Origin: Entoloma clypeatum
Taxonomy: Eukaryota; Basidiomycota; Agaricomycetes; Agaricales; Entolomataceae
Direction: 5' to 3'
Length of the DNA: 64,000 nucleotides
Assembly: GCA_963565915.1 (NCBI GenBank)
Contig: OY751486.1
Span: forward strand, 2,170,001-2,234,000
Both the position numbers and the translations under genes were made by a program. Positions 53,214 through 63,315 of this stretch are shown here, in pieces. Under the pieces are notes generated by a model that did not search any database, was not told where the DNA came from, and worked only from the letters and a program-made list of their open reading frames with translations. How positions within the stretch are numbered: the first letter of the stretch is position 1; the number at the start of each line of letters is the position of its first letter.

Positions 53214-54320
53214 TCAAGAAGTGGTGCGGTAGTAAAAGTGCAAAGAAAAAGATACCTTTCTCTTTGTCTTACTACTATTCTTGTCCCCTAATACTTTCCT
53301 TGCCATGTCGATGTCACTCTCATCGCCTGCTTTGTTGTCGTCTTCCTCGTCTTCCTCTTCATCACTTCCCTGCCCAGCATCATCTTCCTCACCATCGCCG
53401 CCTGTCTCGTCATCACTTCCCTGCTTAGTGTCCTCTTCCTCACTATCACTTCCCTGCCCAACATTATCTTCCTCGTCGTTGTCACCATCCTCATCATCAC
53501 TTCCCTGATTATTGTCCTCTTCCTTGTCCTCTTCCTGATCAGCTTGCTCCTCCTTGGCTTTCCCTTTGTCAACTTCCTCCTCGGATTCCCCATGATCCAT
53601 TTCATCAGTAACCTCTTCTTCATCATCAACATTGTGCTTGGCTTCCTCCTCGTCCATTTCATCTGTTTCTTTGGATTGTGCTGTGCTGAGAGACCTCTTG
53701 TATGCTTTGATAGCTTTCCTATTCGGTTTCTCATGATCATCACCTTCGAGACCAAGGTCCTTCATAAGTCGCTTGACGTGGTTTGCCAGATATTGCTTCG
53801 CGATCTCTCGTACTGGCCAGCATTTTTGGTAATATCTGAGGACAGGAACATGTTTGACGACCTACTATCACAGGTGAAAAATCAATTGTTTTTTGCCCAA
53901 GAGTTATACGCACTGTTTTGGTGAGTAACTTTAACGCATCGGGATTTTGTCCACTTATTTTGTACTCCGCATTCAAATGGATATTACAGTAGCTTCTGGT
54001 GATCCTCTGGTCTAATATAAGCTCTGTATATGCTGTGAATTTTGAACGAACACATACTAAAATGCGGCTGTAGTGCCCAATCGCAAGTCCCATTGCCTCT
54101 TTCAGGTTGAAGCCCGATGCGCGTCCCGCTTGACCATGAGGTTTTGAAATCGGATGTCCTGTTTTGGCCATCGATTTTCTTGCTTTCTTTAACTGGACTA
54201 GAACAATTTCAAGTTAATAAGATCTTGTGCCAACTTGAACTTACGATTTTCCTTCTTTGTCTGAGCCAGTTGTGCTTTTAGATGCTCAATTTGTTGAGTT
54301 TTTGAGTCTTTCTGTGGCAT
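53214..54320 (-). CDS. Spliced coiled-coil/acidic protein (uncharacterised)
   Basis: Three exons join in frame: 54320-54245, 54197-53914 and 53861-53214, with introns of 47 bases (GTAAGT...CTAG) and 52 bases (GTGCGT...GTAG). The product is 335 residues. N-terminal heptad-like stretch (QQIEHLKAQLAQTKKEN, then LQLKKARKS), then KPHGQAGRASGFNLKEAMGL (residues ~45-65), a middle part with YYQKCWPVREIAKQYL, a basic stretch KPNRKAIKAYKRS, and a C-terminal ~110 residues dominated by D and E with GSDEE-type repeats. I recall mushroom proteins with the GQAGR..FNL.EAMGL and WPVR motifs as multi-copy and uncharacterised, possibly transposon-associated. The last codons (HFYYRTTS) may be intron read-through, as GTATCT follows KTKRK. 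No function is claimed. Confidence 0.6.
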
Positions 54321-55051
54321 AGCGGAGTAAATGAGAAAGAGAGAGAAGAGACAGATGTAGGGGGCGAGAAGAAGACGCGACACGACTCTGAAATTTTGTT
54401 GGTTGTCACGTGTCACATGGCCAAATAACACCGCAATATTCACTGGCTGATCATTGTCAGAACGCTCCTCAGGCTGCTTTTAATCCTCGTTGGCGTCGGC
54501 TGGCTGACCATGCGGGATAACTCAGCCCCGGTAGGGCAAGGTAAGTGAACTCATGCACATATATGACTGTGGGCACAATGGGGTGGGGAAACAAAGGCGC
54601 TCGGAATAGGGTAGGGGCACGGCTAGCAGGGGATGTTATTCGAACATCCCAAGGTGTGTATGCGCCTCTGATGCGCCATTACTAACAACCTCTCTGTTTC
54701 ATCTAGGTGTTTTCGGTGCGGCTACATGATACGCGCTCGTCCGGTGTGTCCTTGTATGATGTGAGGCTGCCAACACCCAATGACGCATGACGCTGCGCTG
54801 CTTGGCTCGTCACTCTCGGAAGTGGGGCGAGTGTGCTCGTTCTAACTTCTGGGTGTTTCTCTGCACGATGGGAGGCCGTCAGCACCTGACGACACATAAC
54901 GACACATACCGCCGACTCGTGCCATGGGAAATGTCACTGACGATACACCAACACCCCATCCATGATCCCTATTGGCAGGCATTATCCAACGTGCCCCGGC
55001 CCCAGTGCTCTTGTTGCACCCGCATCTTTGTTCGCGGACCACCAACCGCCT
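54321..55051. other. No recognisable gene
   Basis: Frames here are short or antisense artefacts of the Plavaka tail. No repeats or RNA genes were recognised. It may include the 3' terminal region of the Plavaka element, but I could not identify a terminal repeat. Confidence 0.4.
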
Positions 55052-56592
55052 TCATCCACCACACCACCATCCGCCATGACTACCATGTCGTGGTGCGTTC
55101 TGTGAGCCCTCACAACAGCAACAACGCTTTCCAGAGCCTCGGCAATGCTGGGGCAGCACACCACGCGCCATATCACCATGGCGGTCTCCAGTACCACTAG
55201 GAGGAGGATGTTTTTCAGATGCGAGCCAATTTTTGGCAGACAATTGCAAGTCCTGGCTGGCACATTCTGATGTTCTTAGTGCTCTTTCTGCAGTCCTATT
55301 GTGATGTTTGTGGCCAAATCGTGTACATGTGATTTCCTCATCATTGTGCACAGTAAACGGATGACCCTGACTCGCAACAAATTCAGTCCTTGAAAAGTCT
55401 CCACTCCTGTCAATGATTTCCCATCTCTTGCGAGTGAATGCCCATCCCACCACGCACTGAACCACTTGCAGATCTGTGACTACCTCCGTTGTCGTTTTCG
55501 AATATTTCACAACTCCTTTCATTGCATCTTGACCATTTATGATGCACGGTATAATAACCGCAAGTAAGACAACCTTTCCCCATAGCTCCTTGCTCCAAAA
55601 ATTGTTCTTTGGCAGCTCGCACTCCAAAATGGACTGTAACTCGCCATAAAATATCTCACGTACAAGCTTTTTTGACCAATCTTCTACTTCGATTTCATAC
55701 TGGTTCAGATGGTTAGAAATGAAAACTTCAAGTTGCAATGCAAATTCATACTTACTCAAACAAATGACATGTTTCTTTCCTTGTCTGGATTATGACATGC
55801 ACTTGATGCTCGAATATGATCGCCGCAATTTGCAATGCAAACTTTTCCCCATGATGGCATGATGCTAGGAAGTTGAGAAATGATATCTGAGGTAGACCTT
55901 CCTGTTACCAAATTAAAATACTGTGCTATCTTTGATCGAAGTGATTTGTTGGGTTTGAAGTACTTGATACACGGCATGCAAAGAATTGACAGCGGATCTG
56001 AGTATATTTCAGCCTGATAAATAATATGTCAAAGAGATGTTGGAAATAACATACATCCCTTGATAACATGTTCGGTGCGAGACATATCCTGTGATGTTGT
56101 TTTGAGTTCATCATCGAGATCATAATAGATGTTGATTTGATCGATATAAGCTTTATGAAGGATGCGATTGTTCAGATTTGCCCATGGATGTACACGAGAT
56201 CGCAGCCCTGATTGAAGATATCCACAATAGCGCTCCATCCAGAAGGTCCATGTCGTCCAGATGGGCCCGCAAAACCGAATATTGTCACAAAGGTGCAGAA
56301 GACCATGTATTGTCAAGGTACAAGTGGAGAGACGCTCTGGGTTATATTGATAATATATTCTTTGGCTTATTCACATCAATGAACTCAAAATCTTGCGAAC
56401 TACGCACTTTTCATATTTATGAACCCACGAAACAATCTTCTTCTCCAATGTATCAATCTCGGAATTGGATATTGTGAACTGAAGACATGTCTTCATGATA
56501 TTGACAAGAGCATGAAAATGCAACCTAGTCAGTAGGGGTGATATATCATATCCTAACACCTTAGCATGACTGTGTTGCATGTACAGCATTAA

Positions 56593-58355
56593 TTACAGGT
56601 CTGCTGGGTAATACATCATGAGTAATATATCACCCTCAGTGTAATATATCACGGCTCCCCTGAAGTGTTTGTGGCTTGGTTCATGCAACATAAGTCAGTA
56701 GGCCTAATATAGTGCACCGTGGCCACGTGTGCATGCCATTCCATTTTTAGTTTGTTGGCATAGTTATTTTTATTCCTTCCTGACTGGCCCCTGCCCCACA
56801 CGCCCCATGTGTGCCTGCCCGCCGCTCTTGCATCTCGGGTGCTGTTTTTCACGCACCTCCTGCCATTCCTGTGTTCTCTCAGCTGTTCCTAGCACATGCC
56901 CCACCGTCCCCATGCGCCCCACATCCACCGCTCCCCACACGCGCCCCATGATGTACGCTGCCGCCCTCTTCAGGGGTAAGGGCAGCCATTCCACAGCAGT
57001 GCGGCCCCTCAACGGGTACAAAAAACGCGCACATATGGGTGGGCCTGCCTTCGTGCTGTCACGGACCTCCCGGCACACACCCTCCCCTCTGGCCACTGCT
57101 TTCACCTCCCGTGCCAATTGGTGGACGGGTAGGTGACAGCAGTGGGCGGGTTTGGGGTCGTGGACGGTGGGGTCATGGACAGTGGGGTCGTGGACAGTGG
57201 GGTCGTGGACGTCTTGTCTTGTCCCGTTACAGCTCTCGTCTCATCTCATCCTATCACAGCATCCCGTCTGGTCGGGTCCCTCATCCTGTCCTGTCTCTCA
57301 TACCAAGGTCCGCTGTGGCGGTATGAAGGAATGGGTCCTTTGACCATCGTCTCTGATCTTTGGTGTGGGTGCTGAGGCTGGGGATCAATTGATCGATGGT
57401 CGGGATGTGCGTGTGCGTGTCGAAAGTTGAACTTTTTGATCACGTGACTACAGTATCGGCATTATCTGAGGTTCGGAAAACACACAGATTACCTTGCAGT
57501 GTGCCATCCTCTCGATAGTTCTTTTAGATATTACAGGAATAGGCAATATGTGAGACATTCCTTCAAATGAGATACTTGCAGAAGTCCAGACCCCAGAAAT
57601 GAAAAGGTCAGACGACAGGTGCAAGAAACGGCCCAAATCTCAACTTAAACTTACAAAATACATAAGTGCTACTACAGTTGTCCTCACTCTGGTTCCCATC
57701 CAAAGTGTTTTCTATCCAGAATCCTGACACACTTGAGAGCTTGTTAGATTACCTTGCAGTGCAAAGAACACAAGTATGTTTTGCCTTTGTAGATTTTTTT
57801 ACAACATTTCTGAATTATTTCATCAAGTCATACACATGGAATCTGCCTTATTCATTCAGCAAAAATCACTGCAAACAAGTGTAAATTGAAGGGGAATAGA
57901 AACGAAAGGAAGCTGCACCACGGATCTGCCAACATATTATGTTTTTTGTGACTGACATGAGGAAATCATATCTGTAAACCTCAAACAATATGCAGCTCAA
58001 ATTGATCCCTTTACTTGATCATTGTTATGTCAGCTATGCAGTCAGAAATGAAAATTAAAGGAGGTCAAGTAGTATGTTATACTATGTTTTTCACGGAGGT
58101 CTTGCGAGCGAAGGAGACCGAACCCAGAAACTGATGATTTGATGCACAGCCAGGCCCACACCGACGTGCCAAGGGCCCAAGCCAGCCGCATCCAGGCGAC
58201 ATAGTGCGCACTGAATGATGGCAGCTGTATTGATGGATCATGGCATGATCACAGCAAACCAACCCCCAGAAGAACCCTGCAGGGCCAGCTTGTGAGGCAG
58301 ATGGGTGATATATCACGATATATCACCTGTGATGTATCACCTGGTGAACCTGTAA
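56593..58355. mobile_element. TTAA-flanked non-autonomous element
   Basis: 1763 bp between TTAA (56589-56592) and TTAA (58356-58359). Inverted ends start TTACAGGT and share ~45 imperfect bases with repeated ATATATCAC motifs. A TTAA target duplication with terminal inverted repeats is the piggyBac signature, but the TIR start is not the classical CCC type and no transposase ORF is present. The interior holds a GC-rich block (56760-57150), a 15-bp minisatellite and AT-rich sequence (57460-58080). Proline-rich frames in the GC block look fortuitous. Confidence 0.65.
57152..57215. repeat. 15-bp minisatellite
   Basis: About four tandem copies of GTGGGGTCGTGGACA with small variations, inside the TTAA-flanked element. 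Short open frames over it are repeats of the same peptide and not genes. Confidence 0.85.
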
Positions 58356-58704
58356 TTAATGATGTAGATGTAACACAGCTGTGCTATGGTTACAGGACTG
58401 TGATATATCAATACTACGTCTAGGGCTCGAAAATGTTTGTAGTACTTGATGTCCGAAAAGCAATCTTGCAGAAGGATCGGTGCAAGATAAATGAACCAGA
58501 AAGACCACCCTTCTGCAGTAAAGAAAGATTGGTCTTCTGTAAAATTGCCAAGTGCTCGCACAAAAGCTGATGGAATAAGCTTCATTGATGCGACAGTTTC
58601 ATTCCCAATCTCCTTCCAAATGTTCTTTGGAATAATATAATCTTCTTCTCTGTCATCGAGGCCTTTAAATTTCCCATCCATAGGTTTACCAGATTCTTGA
58701 CAAC

Positions 58705-58990
58705 TGTTACATTCCGATCAGCTCCGATGATTTCCGACCAATTCCGACACCTCCAACACCTCCGACATTTTTGACTAATACTTATTATGCATACTTACTG
58801 TTATATATCTCGTTACTACATACATTACTTACATCCGACCATTTTACTTATGTTAAGCATCTCCAACAGCCACTCGTTATCTGACTCCGACGAAGCCACA
58901 CATCCTCTGACATAGTATTTAAACTTATGTAGAATCATGTATTAGCTTCAGTTTGAATATCAACTTAGACACCTCGTCTCCAAACACCTC
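58705..58990 (+). repeat. 5' LTR of gypsy E (3' boundary uncertain)
   Basis: TCCG-rich, with a TATTTAAAC box near 58915 and a CAGTTTGAATATCAAC stretch matching the equivalent part of the B LTR (about 17868). The end is not definable: LTR-like and gag-like sequence meet around 58990-59040, so a deletion probably removed the LTR end and gag start. Confidence 0.65.
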
Positions 58991-59042
58991 AGACACAAGG
59001 ACCTCCGATTCCTGAACCTTTTCACAAATCTCCGACCTCTCC

Positions 59043-59990
59043 TTTTGACGACAATAATCCTTTCCGTTGTGAGCAAACTCCAAACCTCGCTGAAGCAATC
59101 ATGCTTATGACAGAGGAGCTCCGACGTAGAGAGACTCTGAAGACTCCGAAAAAGAAGTCGAAGGAACCCAACACTTTTGATGGTTCCAACTCTTGGAAAC
59201 TCACCAGTTTCCTAGCACAATGCACACTATATTTCCGAAACAACCCCGCCTTTGACAACGATGATAACAAAGTCAGTTTCGCTCTGTTGTACCTCCGAGG
59301 AACTGTGCTTGAATGGTTTGAGCCCACCCTCTTGGGAGAGTCTGACGACGACTCTGTCTGGTTGGACAATTGGTACGCCTTTGTACACATCCTCCGATCC
59401 GAATTTGGACCTATCGATCTGACCAGAGAAGCAGAGGATAGTCTGGATCACCTTTGGATGCACGACAATCAGAAGATCCTACATTACAACATGGACTTCA
59501 AACATCTTTCCACTCACACGCAGTGGGATGATGGCGCGCTCTGATATCGGTACTACACTGGTTTAGCGGAACATATCAAAGATGTTTTAGGGACCTACCC
59601 CAAACCTAAGACTCTGGCCAAGTTGAAGATAATGGCCCATAACATCGATGCCCACTACTGGGAACGTCAATGCGAGAAATCATGCTCCTCCGACAAATCT
59701 ACTCCAAAATCCGACAAATCCGACAAGAAACAGACCCCCGCTTCATCATCCTCCAATAACAACTCATCGTCTAAACCCAACTCGCAACAACAACAAAAAT
59801 CGTCATCCACCTCTCCGAAATCTGCCCTCTTTGACAAACTTGGCAAAGATGGGAAATTAACTCCCCAAGAATGCCAATGACGATTTGACAATAATTTATG
59901 CATGTTTTGCGGCAACGTTGGTCATCGGGCTTCCGACTGCTCGAAGAAATCATCTTCTAACGCCAAAGCAAAGGCCCATGTGGGGACCAC
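59043..59990 (+). pseudogene. gag: Gypsy E Gag
   Basis: Similar to B Gag: KEPNTFDGSNSWKLTSFLAQ, LYLRGTVLEWFEP, SEFGPIDLTREAEDSLDHL, then a TGA at 59542, YYTGLAEHIKDVLGT, an S/K/Q-rich linker, a TGA at about 59878, and a zinc knuckle CMFCGNVGHRASDC. The N-terminal low-complexity part of B Gag is missing. The frame is otherwise unshifted, with both stops TGA. Confidence 0.85.
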
Positions 59991-59991
59991 C

Positions 59992-60085
59992 CCCTGGTTC
60001 AGTCTGGTCTCAGTCTTCTTTGTGGTCTTTGAGACTGGACCTTGAAACACTATATATCACGCAATCTATATATCACGCAATCTAT
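59992..60085 (+). repeat. SINE-like tail fragment replacing the gag-PR junction
   Basis: Contains GGTTCAGTCTGGTCTCAGTC and ends GAGACTGGACCTTGAAACAC (60031-60050), the same end as R copies 1 and 2. It is followed by two tandem copies of a 16-bp ATATATCACGCAATCT unit. Gypsy E protease sequence resumes at about 60083. A 5'-truncated, tail-only insertion with short 3' tandem repeats is how SINE copies often look. Confidence 0.55.
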
Positions 60086-61926
60086 TGATCTTCCTCTCTG
60101 ATTCCCTTCCGGTGAACTTCTGACCGTCGCCTTTTACGTGACAACCCTCGATTCATCTTGTAGTTTGGTTCTAGGACACAACTGGCTCACCCGCTACAAT
60201 CCGTTGATTGACTGGGTATTGGGCAGTATCTTATTCCGTTCTACGTTACCCGACACTCCGAGTCCGACTCCAACGTCGACTGCTGAGGCAGCTCCGCCAC
60301 CTCTGCAGTGTCCGCCCTCTCCGATGGGTACCTCCGATCTGCTCACTCTGAACATTTCCAACCCGCCACAGATTACCATGGTCAATGCAGCCGCATATCT
60401 CCATGCTTGTAAAGCTCCTGGGGCATATGCTTTCCGCGGTCACCTCTCTGACATCTCCACCACTTCCACGTCCGTCTCCGACAACGCTCCCGACCTCTCT
60501 GGCATACCCGAGGAATACCACGATTTTGCTGATGTATTCAGTAAGAAAAAAGCCGACACCCTTGCACCCCACCGACCTTATGGCCTCAAGATCAATTTGG
60601 AGGAAGGTACTTCCCCTCCGATTGGTCCGATGTACTCACTCTCGCAATCCGAACCTGGATCCCTCTGAGACTTCATCGACGAGCATCTCAATATTGGTTT
60701 CATCAAACCTTCTAGTTCACCTCACGGCACTCCGATCCTCTTCGTCTGAAAGAAAGATGGATCACTCCGACTTTGCGTCGACTACCGAGGCCTGAACAAA
60801 ATCACGAAGAAGGACCGATACCCACTTCCGCTCATCTCCGACCTCTTAGCCACTGCCGGAAAAGCATGTGTTTATACCACCATAGACCTCTGACATACAT
60901 ACCACCTAGTCCGCATCACTGAAGGTGGTGAATGGAAAACTGCATTCCGCACTTGCTATGGATCGTTTGAATGGTTAGTCATGCCATTCGGATTGTCTAA
61001 CACACCTGCAGCCTTCCAACGTTTCATGAACGACATCTTCTCCGACCTTCTGGACAACTGTGTTACCGTTTACCTCGACGACATCCTGATCTACTCCGAC
61101 AACCCCGAGGAACACTAAAAACATGTCCGAGAAGTCCTCCTCTGACTCCGACAACACAGTCTTTACGCCCGCGCCGACAAGTGCGACTTCTCCGCCGAAA
61201 CTGTAGAATATCTTGGATTTATCCTTTCTCCCGACGGACTCAAAATGTCGGAAGCGAAAGTCAAGATTATTCAGGATTGGCCTGAACCGCGCAGAGTGAA
61301 GGACATGCAGTCCTTTTTAGGTTTCACAAACTTTTATTGATGTTTCATTCCATTCTATTCCAACATCACTATTCCACTCACTCGTTTAACCAGGAAACAT
61401 GCCACTTGGCTGTTCTCCGACGACGCTCGAACCACTTTTAATGACCTGAAAAAGGCATTTACCACCGCTCCGATCCTGACACACTGGATCCCCGACTCTC
61501 CAATAATTGTCGAAACCGACGCATACGACTATGCCCTAGCGGCTATTCTGTCAATAGTCACCTCCGACAATGAAGTCCACCCTGTCGCATTCCATTCCCG
61601 CACCTTCACGGCCCCCGAAGTAAACTATGACACCCACGATAAGGAACTTCTTGCCATCTACAAAGCGTTTAAAATTTGGTGTCATTATCTCGAAGGCTCC
61701 GGTACTCCGATTGATGTCGTTACTGACCACAAAAACCTTGAGTATTTTGCCACCACCAAAGTTCTTTCACGCCAACAAGTCCGATGGTTGGAATACCTTT
61801 CTCAGTTCAACCTCATCATCCGATTCCGCCCCGGCCGATTGGGAACTAAACCTGACTCCCTAACTAGATGTTGGGATGTCTACCCTAAAGGGGGAAATAG
61901 CGACTATGTCGACATCAATCCGACCA
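60086..61926 (+). pseudogene. pol: Gypsy E pol, first part: protease, RT, RNase H
   Basis: Protease end (VLGHNWLTRYNPLIDW), linker, [22 protein letters not shown] (active site [35 protein letters not shown]), RNase H ([31 protein letters not shown]). It follows B pol codon for codon but has in-frame stops near 60666, 60748, 60890, 61117, 61142 and 61338, most of them TGA. The DSG protease loop was lost in the deletion before 60085. It is interrupted at 61931 by R copy 3. Confidence 0.85.
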
Positions 61927-61930
61927 ACCT

Positions 61931-63315
61931 CAAAAAACATCGCATTTCTCCTTAATATGGCTACACAGGAGGAAGTCAGCTTACAGACTATATCAATTAT
62001 GTAGCAGAGTATCATATGTCAATAAATATGTGTTGATTTTATGGAATGATGCCACGGATTTTAAGTCATAGAGGTGCCATGCTCTACACCAAATAATAGT
62101 AAACAATGCGCAAAATGCATCACGCAGGCACGTGCAGTGCCTTCCTCATGGTCTAATAATAGTTGGAAGTGATAGAACTTATAAATAGATATGTATTCAC
62201 CTTCTGAAGCACTTTGTATAATTTTTAGAAGTCCAGATAAGATAGAAATAATGAAATGTGCAGATTTCAGTAAAAGTGTTATATCTCCCTAATGAATGAG
62301 CCAAATTTGAAAAACAAATGTGCTGTGAGATCCCCTGAATGAGGAGAATTTTGCTCATATTCACCTCATCAAGTCCTTTAATTTTATTTGAATACTCTGA
62401 GGGGGTTCAGATACAATGTTTCAATAGTATGTATACAGTACATGTACACTAAAATGTTTGTGGAAAGGAGGAAGTCAGGAAATGTTGTTTTTTGTGTTTG
62501 AGGAAACCCATGATGCACTATTGATCATGATTTACACTCTGTTTTGATACATCAATTTGGAGCACCAACTTTCTACCATCCATAGCTCATGTATATAGCT
62601 CTATATATACTTTCTATGAGTAAATATGTCTACATAAGGTAAGAATTATTTTTGTGGGTTTTGGTGCCATGGTTTGGGCACTAAAGGCCTCCTTTCATGC
62701 CCAACGGTCCCGACTTGCGCCCACCGCATTGACCCACACCACGCCGTCCCTTTGCCCCCAACACCGTCCCTTTGCCCTCAACGCCGTCAACCCACGCACA
62801 ACGGCCGCCTTTCACGCCCAACAGCCGCCTCATGTCCCCAACGGCCGCCCCTCTTGCCCAACTGCCCCGACTAGTGCCCCACGGCCCCTCTAATGCCCAA
62901 CGACCGCCTTGCTTGCCTGGTCCTCGTGCCCAACGGCTGCCTCACATCCCCAACGCCATCAACTCACACCCAGCACCCTTCCTTCCCGCGCAACGGCCTC
63001 CCTTCGTGCCGTACGGCACTGCGCACCTGCCACGACACATGCCCAACAGCCCCCTTTCACGCCCAACGGCGTTGAGTCACGCCCCAGAGCACATGGGGCC
63101 AGGCTGAGCCCACAGAGGACCAATTGAGGGAGTACGATGCGCGCGTGTCCTTAGTCTTATTTTACTTGTAATATATTGGTTTAAACCGGTTGAGACCAGT
63201 CTGGTCTCACTTCTTTGAGGTAAACAGAACTGATGCACCGGTCTTGCATCGGTCCGGTTCAGTTTTTTCGAGATCATATGAACCGAAAAATTGGTCTCGG
63301 TCTCGGTCTCTAAAT
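61931..63315 (+). repeat. Repeat R, copy 3, with satellite and AACCGGTT end
   Basis: Direct-orientation copy whose first ~730 bases match 6460-7230 of copy 1 (without the tRNA-like head). It then continues past the point where gypsy F cut copy 1: GGTGCCATGGTTTGGGCAC, the satellite, and a terminal zone with GGTTTAAACCGGTTGAGACC and GGTCTCGGTCTCGGTCTC. Roughly 195 bases of gypsy pol (judged against B) are missing at the insertion. Confidence 0.75.
62690..63085 (+). repeat. GC-rich satellite of R (GCCCAACGGCC units)
   Basis: About 18-20 imperfect units of ~20-24 bases with the core GCCCAACGGC and a CC/TTC spacer, very different in composition from the AT-rich R body. The same array occurs at 3517-3700. 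Several overlapping open frames (P/T/A/H-rich) are by-products of the period. Confidence 0.85.

Larger units (their letters stand above)
56539..58410. repeat. Palindromic MITE inside Plavaka, itself split
   Basis: Outer ends TGATATATCA at 56539-56548 and 58401-58410. If the TTAA element (56593-58355) is removed, the remaining ~100 bases form an almost perfect inverted repeat (TATCATATCCTAACACC... against ...TATGGTTACAGGACTGTGATA) centred on the TTAA. So a small foldback element jumped into Plavaka first and then received the larger insertion at its centre. Confidence 0.7.
55052..58681 (-). pseudogene. Plavaka (CACTA-like) transposase, interrupted
   Basis: Read right to left: MDGKFKGLDDREEDYIIPKN, FTAEGWSFWFIYLAPILLQD, KYYKHF (58681-58430), then, after a 1.9-kb insertion, LVNIMKTCLQFTISNSEIDT (56510-56380), a short intron, LTIHGLLHLCDNIRFCGPIW, TTWTFWMERYCGYLQ, WANLNNRILHKAY (56316-56062), another intron-like gap, LPSIMPSWGKVCIANCGDHI (to 55756), and in a shifted frame VVGWAFTRKRWEIIDRSGDF. 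These are landmarks of Plavaka-group transposases, so far known from Agaricomycetes (from memory). The 5' part is cut at 58704 by gypsy E and probably lies beyond the window. The insertion, one frameshift near 55760 and a doubtful splice near 56050 make it non-functional. Confidence 0.8.

Noticed and set aside
53281..53508. Serine-rich plus-strand frame
   Set aside because: Mirror image of the D/E-rich tail encoded on the minus strand; a composition artefact.
54787..55200. 137-codon plus-strand frame, His-rich
   Set aside because: Antisense to the tail of the Plavaka transposase and without any recognisable motif.
56729..57136. GC-rich plus-strand frame inside the TTAA-flanked element
   Set aside because: C/P/T composition follows the CCCC-rich sequence and the opposite strand is open too. 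No transposase motifs.
62654..63127. Overlapping P/T/A/H-rich frames in several phases
   Set aside because: Produced by the GCCCAACGGCC satellite; all three phases are open because of the repeat, with no conserved domain.
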